Below are positions 36,401 through 47,550 of a stretch of 64,000 bases of DNA, piece after piece. Origin of the DNA: Trogon surrucura (lineage: Eukaryota > Chordata > Aves > Trogoniformes > Trogonidae); NCBI GenBank assembly GCA_020746105.1, contig CM036621.1, positions 50,688,264-50,752,263 on the forward strand. Direction: 5' to 3'. Numbering within the stretch: the stretch's first letter is position 1; each line of letters starts with the position of its first letter. The position numbers and the translations under genes were made by a program. The notes beneath the pieces are model-generated. The model ran no database searches and was not told where the DNA came from. It saw only the letters and a list, made by a program, of their open reading frames with translations.

Positions 36401-36780
36401 GGCAAAGCATTCCCAAGTGCCCCACACTGGGGACAGTGGCCAGCTTTGCTCAGAGAAAGCTCTCCGTGGAGTTTACCAGTCCATGGAGCAGCCAGTCCAA
36501 GTGTTGGGTCATCCTCCTCCAGGTTTGTCTTTCGCCCCCAAAAGCACTTCTCTTGTAAGAAGTTTCCACTCAGAAAAGCACAGGGTGCTTTCCAGATCTG
36601 CGGAGAAAGTAAAGGTATAAATGTCTTTTCTTCCATCATTGTTCCAGCCCTTCATAGCTTTAAAGGAGGGACTTCATACAGGTATGATTTTACAAAACCC
36701 TGTCCAGCCTTAAAAGCAAAATAACTCCAATCAATATTATCCAAAATACTAATCCAGCCTCTATAGAAAACCAGCTGCAT
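30401..36780. other. Unique sequence, no gene recognised
   Basis: About 6.4 kb without recognisable repeats or exons. There are chance open frames of 60-105 codons, a purine-rich stretch near 34360-34390 and an A run at 35816-35827. Confidence 0.5.
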
Positions 36781-36860
36781 AAGCTACACAAAATCATAGA
36801 CACATTACACAGTATCACAGCTACACAATATTACACAGCTACACAATATCACAGACACAT
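36781..36860 (+). repeat. 18-bp tandem repeat in a CACA-rich patch
   Basis: Units 36816-36833 and 36834-36851 (CACAGCTACACAATATTA and CACAGCTACACAATATCA) differ at one base. Flanking bases on both sides carry weaker partial copies. Confidence 0.8.
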
Positions 36861-39565
36861 CTGCCTTGCTTATGTGTTGTTGGAACAGTCCTTGTTAATT
36901 CCCATTAAAATGTATAAAAACAGAGGACGGCAACGTTTTGGTATTAAAGACCAAATAAACATCAAATTGCTATGCACAGTAGTGATACTTCTAACACGAA
37001 TTTCCCAATATAATATGAAAGGAGGCAGAATTCCTAATGTGTCCTGGAATGAGAAGCACAATTCAGAACAGACTGTGTGTTTCCCTCCACAGCATTGACT
37101 GTCCTTGGCACAATCACTGCTGGTCTCCAGGAGGACATCACCTTCTGCACGACCTAGGAGGTCTCATGCAGCAAGAAGCGGAAATACAGGCCCTTTGGGA
37201 CATGATTTCCCACTGTAGATGACCGAGAGCCTCCATGGCACATAGCATCACCATCTTTTGCCCTGGCAGCAGAGAGCCTCAAGTGAGGCAGGTCCCAGCC
37301 CCATGTTTTGGCAAGAGCGTGCTGCCACCAAGGGCTCTTTCAGACAATATGTTTGACATATTTTGTCTCTCAACTCCTTACTCAGATGTTCCTCCCCTGG
37401 AGATATTTTTTGCAATGCTTTTTGACCCTTGCCAGCCAGTGTAGCACAGTACTTTTGGCAGGATGTTGCTGGCAGGCTAGTCCACTGCCTAGCTCCATCC
37501 TTAAGCACTTCTCTGACCTCCAAGGGATGACGAGGACTGTGCTGATAGCTTTCCGACTCAGACCGTACGTTCCTGGGCAGGCCACATGTCTGTACTGCAC
37601 TGTGCAGGGCTGCCAATCTCATACACACCACATCTGTCTCTGCTCTTTTCTGCCTCAGAGGGATTTATTCCTCCCCTTCACTGGTACAGCGGCCCCTCTG
37701 AATGAGTCTGTATGTGCTTTAATTTATGCAAAACTCAATCATAAACTTGGCTCTGGGGAGTCTTTTCCACAGGGGAAACTGTTGTCATTTCCTTCAGAAA
37801 CAGGGCATAACATTACCTTTACAACACTTTTTTTTTTAAATGACAAGCTGTAGTGCTACTGAGCTCCAGCAGCTGCCATTAAAAATGACAACCATTTGTG
37901 AGAGCTCCAGATATCACAGGCTGTGTCCCCAGATCACCCCGCCCATCTTCTCTTGCAACCTCCCCAGGCGACCAAACCTGCTGCTGCTCAGTTACTGCTA
38001 TTTTTTTACGATCTCCTTTCACTCCAGCACATCTTGGTACTACTTCACTGTAATCACATGGGTTAGGACAAAGGTAAACTCAGGTGTTTTGCTGGATTTG
38101 TTTATTGATGTACTTTTGAAATTGGCTGCCAATGTGGTAGTTTTACTCACCTCTGAGCTTTCCAGTATAGCTGTGTTGCCATCACAGCTTGCAAGGTCTT
38201 GCAGAGTCCCTGTACGAATGTGACAGGACTTACTGAGCCACACTGCCCATATTAATAACCCAAGAGGCAATTAATAATCTAGTAAGAGTCCTAATAACAA
38301 ACAAGTCCCGTGTCCAGCCATGCCATGACCCTAACACATTTGCATCTTTCCTTTCACTGGCCTTCACCTCTGGTGCAAGCCAGAGCACCATCTTAATGAC
38401 TCTTGATAACACCTTCTCCATCCACAAATTTTTCAGATGCTGTGTGCTCCTTTTTCCTTCAGCACACTGCTAAGGGGGGCACGGAGCTCATGTGCTGCTC
38501 TGAGTCACTTTGCTACTTCTTGATTACAGTGCAATCCCTTCATCCAGTTTTAAAAAAGACACAGAGCAAACACATTTAATCTGACCTCCATGTCTCGTTT
38601 AGAGAGTGTGACTTGGCATTTTGGGGAGGAGAGTGGACCCATGTTTCTCGTTCTGCATGTGCCTTGACTGTGCAGCCTACAGAGATGCCAGAAAAGTCTC
38701 AGACACAGCGCTTTTCCTTGTGAAAACATATCAGTCTGTTTTAACTTTTGCTTTTTCTCTCAAAAGTAACATGCCTCAGTTTGCAAACTGCAGTGCAATC
38801 GTGAGACTTGCACAAAAGCTCTGCATTCTCTTAATCCTGTTCTGCTATGAAATATCCCCACACCTTCAAGGGATTTGGGGATTCCAGGGGATTTTTTTTG
38901 GAGGAGTTTTTTTTGGAATGTCCTACCCAATAAAGGAGGAGTAGGAAACCAGAGTTTTAATTTTCTTCTACATAGAATCTTAATCTTACACTCATTCTAA
39001 ACCTAAGTAGCTAATATTCACTTCCAACTAAAAAAATGCCATTTACCCTGTGAACCACAGTCCTTATCATAACTTGGGGGAATATTCAGCAATCAATAGG
39101 AAAATTAAGTCTTCCCTACGCCCTTTCCGAAACTCTAATTGTAGTCATAAACCCAGTGTAAAAGGTCTCCCAGAGCTGAATCAAAACAACTTGTTCCTTC
39201 CAATACAATTCTTCGTCCTAAGCCTACATCCTTCCTTAGTATTCACTTTTCAAAATGTTACAGGTTAATGCACATAACCTAAATTCTGAGAAAAACAGCA
39301 CTCAGGCAACCATCGTGTGCAAAAAATAAAGACCATGGTGTCATTCAGAATTGGTCCCTGCTCTGGGCCAAAGTTTCGGTGGAAAACCATTCTCCTGATT
39401 GCTTCTTTTCTGAAACCTGATCTCTGTCATGAACTTTGACCAAAATGTACCAGCATGAATAGTATCTATACAAAAAATAAAGAGTGTATATCTTATTCTA
39501 TAAAGCACTGTTCCACATTCTAACATCAGGGTAAAGAAAACAGAAGAAAAACCTACTCTTTGAGA
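36861..39565. other. Unique sequence, no gene recognised
   Basis: An open frame of 181 codons on plus (37308-37853) has no recognisable domain. No repeats are seen. Confidence 0.5.
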
Positions 39566-39652
39566 GGCGTCCCCGCCCACGACAGGGAGATTGGATTAAA
39601 TGATCTCTAAGGTCCCTTCCAGCCTAGGCCATTCTATGATTCTATGATTCTT
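39566..39652 (+). mobile_element. CR1 3' end fragment
   Basis: The sequence runs GGGAGATTGGATTAAATGAT, then CTCTAAGGTCCCTTCCAGCC, then two ATTCTATG-type octamers ending in ATTCT. This is a standard CR1 3' UTR with its tail, and only about 85 bases are present. Confidence 0.85.
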
Positions 39653-40210
39653 TATGATGTCACCTTTCTGAAACCCTAACCTAGCATGTATGAAACTTCA
39701 GGAAAGCAATCCAGAGTCTACACTAATGCTAATACAAACCCATGCACAACTGCAGATATTACCCCCCTTTCTAGATCTACAGACGACAAAAGAATTTGGG
39801 AGCACCTGCTACACTTAGAGCTCCCTTTCTAAGACCGTATATCTAACACTAGCAAAACAAATGAACAAACCCTAAACCAGCTTTTGTTTCATAGGAATAA
39901 CGAAATCCTTTCCATATCATCCCTGAGCTGATAGCAGGTCTTTTTCTCCTCCCCTTTCTCTCACAGGGCAATTCAGCATTTGTTCCTTGAAACCCTCTTT
40001 CTCCAAGTCCAGCAGAATCAGAAGAAAACTGCTCTCCTAACTTCTTCCTTTGGAATCCTTTGCCTACATCAATACAGCTTGTATAAATTCTGCTCCTCTA
40101 CCCAGCTCCCTGGGTACAGTAGAAGCCGTGAAGGATCACACTCCCTGGGTGATCCATACTCTAGCTGTCCCTGGGATTGCTGGTGGGGCAGAAAACCATA
40201 TCCAGTTAAG
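39653..40210. other. Unique spacer between CR1 fragments
   Basis: No recognisable feature. Confidence 0.6.
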
Positions 40211-40268
40211 GAGTCATAGAATTGTTTAGGCTGGAAAAGACCTTTAAGATCATCAAGTCCAACCATTC
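40211..40268 (-). mobile_element. Short CR1 3' end fragment
   Basis: TCATAGAATTGTTTAGGCTG then GAAAAGACCTTTAAGATCAT is the complement of a CR1 3' end of a different subfamily from the next copy. It is severely 5' truncated and abuts the larger CR1 at 40271. Confidence 0.85.
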
Positions 40269-40270
40269 GT

Positions 40271-41380
40271 GGAATCATAGTATCACAGAATCATAGAATG
40301 TTAGAGGTTGGAAGAGACCTCTAGAGATCATCTAGTCCAACGCCCCTGCCAGAGCAGGACCCCCTAGGGCAGGCCATGCAGGAACGCATCCAGGTGGGTT
40401 TTGAAAGTCTCCAGAGAAGGAGACTCCACAACCTCTCTGGGCAGCCTGTTCCAGTGCTCCATCATCCTCACAGTAAAGAAGTTTCTCCTCATGTTGAGGT
40501 GCAATTTCCTATGTTCTAAATTAAAACCATTATTTCTTGTTCTATTGCTGGGCACCACTGAGAAGAGATCGTCCCCTTCCTCTTGACACCCATCTCTCAG
40601 ATATTTGTATACGTTAATAAGGTCCCCTCTCAGCCGTCTCCTTTCAAGGATAAACAGCCCCAATTCTCTCAGTCTCTCTTCACAGGAGAGATGTTCAAGT
40701 CCTTTAATCGTCCTCATAGCTCTCCATTGGACCCTCTCCAGTAGATCCCTGTCTCTCTTGAATTGAGGATCCCCAAACTGGACACTGTATTCCAGGTGCA
40801 GTCTCACCAGGGCAGAGTAGAAGGGGAGGAAACTTCCCTAGACCTGCTGAACACGCTTTTCTCAATGCACCCCAGGATCCCATTGGCCCTCTTGGCTGAA
40901 AGGGCACTTTGCTGTCCCATGGACAACTTACTGTCTGCTAGGACTCCAAGGTCTTTCTCCATGGGGCTGCTTTCCAGCAGGATGTGCCCTAATCTGTACT
41001 GGTGCCTGGCGTTATTCCTCCTCGGATGCAGTACTCGATGTCCCCTAATCTGTACTGGTGCCTGGTGTTATTCCTCCCCGGATGCAGTACTCTACACTTG
41101 TCCTTACTGAACTTCATGAGGTTTCCCTTCGCCCAGCTCTCCACCTTGTCCAGATCTCGTCGGATAGCAGCACAATCTTTCTGTGTGTCAGTCACTCCTC
41201 TCAGTTTCGTATCATCAGTGAATTTGCTGAGGGTGCACTCTATCCCCTTATTCAGGTCATTGATGAAGATACTGAATAAAACTGGACCCAGCACTGATCC
41301 CTGGGGAACAGCACGGGCCACAGGCCTCCAACTTGACTCTGTACTGCTGATCTGTGCTTGTTGCCGTGGTGACATCCACA
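40271..41380 (-). mobile_element. CR1 LINE with partial RT domain, copy C
   Basis: This is the longest CR1 copy in the window. The segment at 41375-40989 (minus) encodes the end of the RT catalytic region: PQGSVLGPVLFSIFINDL, then KFTDDTKL, where the family has FADD. The two catalytic Asp codons are at 41216-41211. The frame is then lost, because a 56-base tandem duplication at 40981-41092 shifts it. The C-terminal region resumes in another frame at 40807-40364 ([34 protein letters not shown]), where the usual Trp after VQF is Gly. The 3' end at the left carries imperfect octamers (40271-40300). The endonuclease and most of the RT are missing by 5' truncation, so it is not mobile. Confidence 0.94.
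40981..41092. repeat. 56-bp tandem duplication inside CR1 copy C
   Basis: Units 40981-41036 and 41037-41092 share CCCTAATCTGTACTGGTGCC and end in GGATGCAGTACTC, with a few substitutions. Fifty-six is not a multiple of three, so the duplication breaks the CR1 frame. It arose after insertion or in the source copy. Confidence 0.9.
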
Positions 41381-44300
41381 GACCACAACATTCATCATAA
41401 TAAATACAATCCTCTCCTCACCTTGCTTCTCACCCTCAGAGGCTGGTTACAGACCGTGCATTGAAATCTGAGGCCGCATGCTCCCACCAAACACCTTTCT
41501 TCTTACTAGTCCCAAAGGCCATAAAATAATCAGTAGGAAATGGGACAGCTCATTACTTTCTTTCTAAGTCTCTTGCAAAACCCACATTCAGGTAAGGAGT
41601 GTCTAAACAAAAAAAATAACCTATCAATGCATTTGCTTCTACAAGGACTGTTCTTCCTCCAAACAGTACCAAGCACGGATGGAAAGTGACGTTCAGAGCA
41701 GTGTCCTGCTCTGCACATCACTTCATTTTAAAAACCTTTTTTCTAATTACCTACAAAACTATACCTACAGTAGTAATATCTGTACCTAAATCAATAGAAA
41801 ATGATTTGCTCTTATACAGCCATAAAAGAGTATGTAGAAAACAATCTCATCTGCTTTTATTCTAACCACAATACCAGGAAAAACTACACCTGGGTTGGCA
41901 GTGCCTCTACAAAAACATCCAAGATGGCATCCACTTCCATAAGCTTTGGTTTCTCATATTATCTTTATAGCTGATAAACTCATCACCAGAAACATTCCCT
42001 CCCTGTGTGTGCCTTTCTGGAGGAGTAACTGTACCCTTCACTTCTACATCCAATTACATCATGATAACCAGTCTCTGAATCAATAGCAACAAAAATTATC
42101 CAGAAAAATGATCCTTCTCATTGTAATTCTGAAGACTAAATGCATACCTATAAATACGTATTTATATGTTCGTTTATATATATGCATAATGCCATATGGG
42201 GATACATAGTGACATATATACATAGATGGAAAAAAAAAAGTCTTTCTTTTAGAAATTCTGTCCCTAACCCCTAACACTAGATAAACAATGATTAAGTGAG
42301 CAGCACTGTATGAGAATTTACTCCATGTTAAAGCCATTTTCTCTTAAAAATGCCATTTCAAAGCTTAGCTTTTAGGGTCACAAAAAAAAAAAAAGAATTT
42401 TTTTTGTCATTACTTTCTTTCAAAAACATCAGCCCCATCATGACAGACATAAGGGAAACTGGTCTGCTGTAGCCTCAGAAAAAAAGCGTCTCTTCTCATT
42501 GCTCTGTGCACCATGACATTTTCAGAAGAAAACTACTTTCTTCATACCTTCCCTTCTGAAACCCTGAATTTACCCTGACTAAACGGAAGTATCTTGATGA
42601 TCTATCAGTTTGCAACTCTAATCTTGAAAGATTTCCTCTTCAACAGATTCAGCCTTATTTTTGGTTGCTGGATCTATATAATACAGCAGGAATTTTTTTC
42701 TGAAATTGAATGGAGAATAAATGACACCAGCCAAGTGCCACCTCCACCAAAACTGTCCCAAAGATGCTCCTTTCCCCAGTATTTCGCATCCTTTCTCATG
42801 TCCTGGCCATCATTAAAGATGAAACACCTATTAACACTGTCTTAGATTTCTAAACCTTCAAAATTGATATAATTACAGTTTCTGTTGGTATGTTAAATGT
42901 TAGCCAACCGTCTAATCTGTCAGTTTGGCTCAGAGATACCTGATGAATAAAAACTGGAAACTCACACCCGGTATTTGCCGTTGGGAGGCAGATAACAGGC
43001 CCTCCTTGGAAAGCACATGTGCCTGCACCTGGGAAATTTTAAATAGTCAAAAGTTATTAGGAGTTTCGTAAGCACTAGAAATACCGTTTCTGTTAAAAGA
43101 GGTCTTTCTTTGATTTACATACCATATGTGAGATTAAGAAAAATTAGTTTCCCACATTAGTTTTTAAGGCCTTTGTGAATACAAAAACTTGGGAATTTGT
43201 GTTGCATTTAAGCAATCTATGGTATTCAAATTTCCTGGCAGCTCCTAAAAATGACTTTAAGAATCAAGATTTTTTTATTTGCTTGGGGTTTTCTTTTCCA
43301 GAGAGGGCTGAAAGGCCCCAAGAGATCTCATTCTCTGTTCTCTTCCCCCCAATTAATTAGATTTTTTAAAAAAAACAGAAAAACAAAACACCAAACCTTA
43401 ACTCTTCACAGAAATGGTTTCATTTTCTTCAGGACTACAATCTGGCTGCAATCACTCTCAGAGGTTCTGTGAATCAGGTGTCAACTGTGTGTTTGAGGAA
43501 CTGGTTTGCATATGCACGTTAATTTTCAAAGGGAATAGGTCCCTATCCCACCCTTTCAAATTCTGTTTGCCAGTCTCAGGTAGCAGCAAATCTTATGCTA
43601 AAAGCTTAAAAATATTTTTCCAGACTAGGAAAGAAAACCTCACATGTAGCTGAAGAAGCGCCTGTTTTAGAATGAGTCTGTGTCTTGTGCTTAGATTTTT
43701 GAAGTCTGAGGAGAAAAGGGCTCTCTCCTGAGCTTTGCTTATGGCTCACAACTCCTGGACGGCTATGAGGACGGGTCCACTGCAACCTCCTCTTTGTAGT
43801 GGGGAACAGTTCTACACTCTTTCTCCTTTATCCAGCTGTTTATATTCATTATGCTCATAGGAATATTATGTTTTGAAGCTTTTGATCCCTTGGGAAATGT
43901 CGAAACTGAACAACTTCAAAAGTTATCAGGGAAAGAATGACAGACTGTCACATCCAGAGAGAGATTTTATATGAGGAGCCAGGCTAAAAGAGCAGGAAGA
44001 GATTTGGTATGGTTTTGTATAAAACTTGAAAGCAGAGTTAAGAGAGCCTGACTTCAAGATCCTTCCTGAATCCTTGGGAAATTTGGATCTAGATGATCAA
44101 AGCTGGGCCCACTCCCATAAAATAAAACCCCGAACCGTGGATCTTACCAATCACAAATGAGGGGAAGTCAAATTTACATTTGGGACCTCTTCTCTGATTA
44201 GGAGTAGGTTGTTTTTTCTTTTTGTATGCTGCTTCATTGAAACTTGATGGAAACTGGACACAAAATGGTTACACTTAACTGAAGACTAAGCAAAAAGGCA

Positions 44301-45259
44301 AGGCAGTGAGCGTACTGACTATATAGTCAATTCATATATGAATATTAAATGTGGTTTCACTCTTTAGCTCTCTCACTTTCACACAAGTTTGGCCAAGGGG
44401 CAATTGGTGTATTGGATATTCAGACACATTTCAATTCTATAATGGTTTTGTAGCTGAAGTCATGTACGAAAGGATGGAAAACATAGCACACAAGAACCTG
44501 TGAGCATTGAGGAGTTATTTTTAATATTCCTAACACATGAAGTCTACGCTACAAGGCATTTATGTAACTTGTCTTTGTTTAGTACCACCTCCATCAGAAC
44601 ATAAGTATTTGCAGCTCTCTGAAAGCAGCTCTTTTGCAAAAGCACCAGCTACCTTGAACACATTATGAAATTTGTAAAAACTTTCCAGTTGTTTAAGGAA
44701 TCAAGTTATTTGAGTTCATCTGAAAAAATTAAAGAACTGCCTCAATGCAGATTATTTCTTTTTATCAGAATTTGACTCCTTCAGGTCCTTGTCAGTAAGT
44801 TGCTTGGCTTTCATTACGGCTGCCTATGCTGGCAAAATACTAACTTAAGACACACAGTATGGCTCGTTTTATTTTTCCTTATATTAGTGGGTAGATACAA
44901 ATCATTCATTTAACTTAAATCACTGCCACATAACAAGTACTAAGCAGGTTTTAGCAGGGGGTGTGGAGTGTGTGTAACGTAAAAAGACTTCACCTGAGAC
45001 AGGAAGCCTGCTTGTTTGATGCTGTGTACCACAGATCTTAAGAGCCACCAGTATCGGTGAACTCAACAGAACTGGTATGTTGAGTTTCTGGGAAGCACAA
45101 AACCAGCCTGGGATGGGCTATGCAAAACTCTATTGCAGATTCCACTTTAATACTCATTCCCTGGTTCAATTTGATAAATTGAACATCTCACATCTAAAGT
45201 TACAACGCAATCTGGTAGCCTTTCACTGCCCATCACCCTCTATATGCAAGGCAAAGGCA
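41381..45259. other. Unique sequence, no gene recognised
   Basis: About 3.9 kb of AT-rich unique sequence. A TA-rich stretch lies at 42150-42225 and T/A runs near 42380-42410. Open frames up to 85 codons are unsupported. Confidence 0.5.
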
Positions 45260-45350
45260 GGAGTGCCGACATACCTATTTTATCGATGGGGAAATGAGAC
45301 ATAAATATACTTCATCCAAGAAACAGAGATGCAGAGAAGTGAAGCACTTT
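45260..45350 (-). mobile_element. Possible MIR/core-SINE fragment
   Basis: CCTATTTTATCGATGGGGAA, then ATGAGACA, resembles the complement of the MIR core (CCATTTTACAGATGGGGAAA), and a GCAGAGAAGTGAAG stretch follows at a plausible distance. The match is short and could be chance. Confidence 0.35.
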
Positions 45351-47225
45351 GGGCAGCACATACTTATCTATTGCATTCAAACTCTTAATGAGGGCTGTTT
45401 TTACACCTGCTGCAATCAACAGCAATCTACACCAAAGACCTCATGACATCAGTTTACGTACGAATCATTGCCGCAGGAGGTGCTCAGCACCATCCCAGCT
45501 CTGCTGTTAGGATAGTCAATGGACTTTTGCTGCTGACAGCAATCACCTCTGCTGACTCCTTCGGACGTTTTGCTTTGGAAATTCTCCTTGTCAGGCAATG
45601 ACAGATAAAGGCTCCTCTGGCTGATGGTCTCCAGATCGGATTACCACAGAGGGAAGTTCACAATCACACTAGATTCTGTTTCCCCCACACACCATATTCT
45701 GGCTAAGAATTCAATTTTCTTTTATATGAAAAAATATTGCCAGTATATCTTTCTCATCTAAGCTGAAGGTAACTTCACTCAGATTGGCTTTGCTAGTAGC
45801 CCTTCTCCTAAATGCAGTGCACTTCGCAATGAACTTTGCAGCTCTTTTCTAACTTGCAGAATGCCTTCCATTTTCACTGGCTTGTCGTGATTAGACCTTC
45901 ATACTGCAAACTGATTTCCTCTGTAATTTTTTTCCATGCCAGTCAATAAAGTGGCAATTTTAATATCAGAGTTCTTGGATGTAATGTTATTCACAGGTCT
46001 GCATCAACTTCTATGGCTGCGCTCTTGAAATTACCCACTTCAGCTATACCTAGTAATTTCCCATGAAGTTTAAGAGTTCTCCATCTGTTATGCCCCTAAC
46101 CTGGAGCCACACCACATTGCTTTTCTAAGCAGCTTCCATTTCAGTTAATCTCAAAATTAAAACAAAATGTTTCTTGAAATGTATTTTACTTTTCAGCTAT
46201 TTCATGTTGGGGATACAGGCAGGCAATGTTTCCATTCTTTTTTTATAGGTGGTGTACGCTTGCAAGTAGAGTCGGGCTTACTTATGAGATTCAAGCTGTA
46301 CAAGGAAATCTGTTCATGAGGCTGATCTGAATTTTGATTCTCTAATAAAAGTTGGAACAGGAGACAAAATTGGTGTGATTTGATTTACAGTTTCTGAATC
46401 ATGCTGCAAATGTAGCCCTTCTTTTCTGCTCTCCAACCAGTTCCAATTTATTCCTGTGTGTTATTTATGCAGATACATTTACTGAACAGTTTATCAAGTG
46501 ATTTTCAGATTGGACTTGCTGCTTGCAGTTATTTAACATAAATTGATCACCAGCTACTGGTTTATTAACGCGTTTAGCATACATGCTGCAAGGAGGAAGA
46601 TCACCTAAATCACACAGTATTATTCCTGTTTCATCAGGGCCTCACAGTAGACATTTTACTGTCAAAAGGAAAATGAGGCGCGAACACTGAAATTCCAGAA
46701 AGACAATTCTTAATAATAATCAAGGAGTCATAGCCAAGTTTGTGGAAGTTGCCTCAGTTACCCATGCACAGCAGATTTTTTCTATGAGATAAGAAAGAAG
46801 ACTGAAATCAAAATTTGGAGTAATGGTGCTAGGCACTGTAAAGGAGCAGTCCGTTCCTCCGAATAACTCAGCATCTCAATTTCAAAAATGCTGCACATGA
46901 AAATGAGGACAGGTGGGACAACTTTATTTCTGAAGGTGGGCCCTGACCATCAGTGGAAGCCGAGCCCCTCTCAGATTCTTCCACAGCTGAACTCATCGTC
47001 ATGGTGGCTTGGCAGTAGAGCCCTGCTGAAGTCCATAAGGTGAGTGGCACCAGCCAGCCCTGGGATCAAGAGCAGGCAGAGGCCACTTTATAGGATGCTT
47101 CCAACCCCAGACGGTCCATAGAGAGCTCCTGAGAGGAAAAGCGCAATCCTTCCGAAAGCAGTTAACCTACAGACACTATTTTAATTACTCAAATTCTAAG
47201 AAATATAGAAGGCAAAATACTACAG
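45351..47225. other. Unique sequence, no gene recognised
   Basis: No gene is seen. The part at 46430-46640 is non-repetitive, with GTTTATTAACGCG- and TTAACATAAATTGATC-type AT-rich sites, which could be regulatory but is unsupported. Confidence 0.5.
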
Positions 47226-47550
47226 AGGTGACTCTCAAAATATCTGCTTATGACTCTGAAATATACAGTATGGAACATTACCATAATAAGCTCTGAGAAG
47301 ATACAATGAAAACTATTAGAGCTCCAGGAAAGACACATAAAGATGAGCATAACAATTACCTGCCTGGCAGAGAAAAAAGGAAGAAAGGTACATAATTTAG
47401 AGTACTGCTGTTACTGGCTTAAAGACAGATATATAGTGAAGAGTATTGCAGTTACCTAGTTCTGGCAGAGATATAATGGCAATCATCAGTTATCTAGCTC
47501 TAAGGAGGACATGTAATGTGTAGTATTATTGTTACTTGTCCCTAAAAGAG
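47226..47550 (+). repeat. Degenerate ~41-bp tandem array
   Basis: Successive units start with (G/A)TTAC(C)TAG-like text and contain a CTCTGGCAGAGA- or CTCTAAGGAGGACA-like middle and an ATAATG...AGTATT end. The clearest units are 47410-47450 (41 bases), 47451-47488 (38) and 47489-47530 (42). A further start lies at 47531, and more diverged units run leftwards at 47277-47313, 47314-47354 and 47355-47409. No family name is known to me. Divergence between units is high, so the array is old. Confidence 0.7.
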
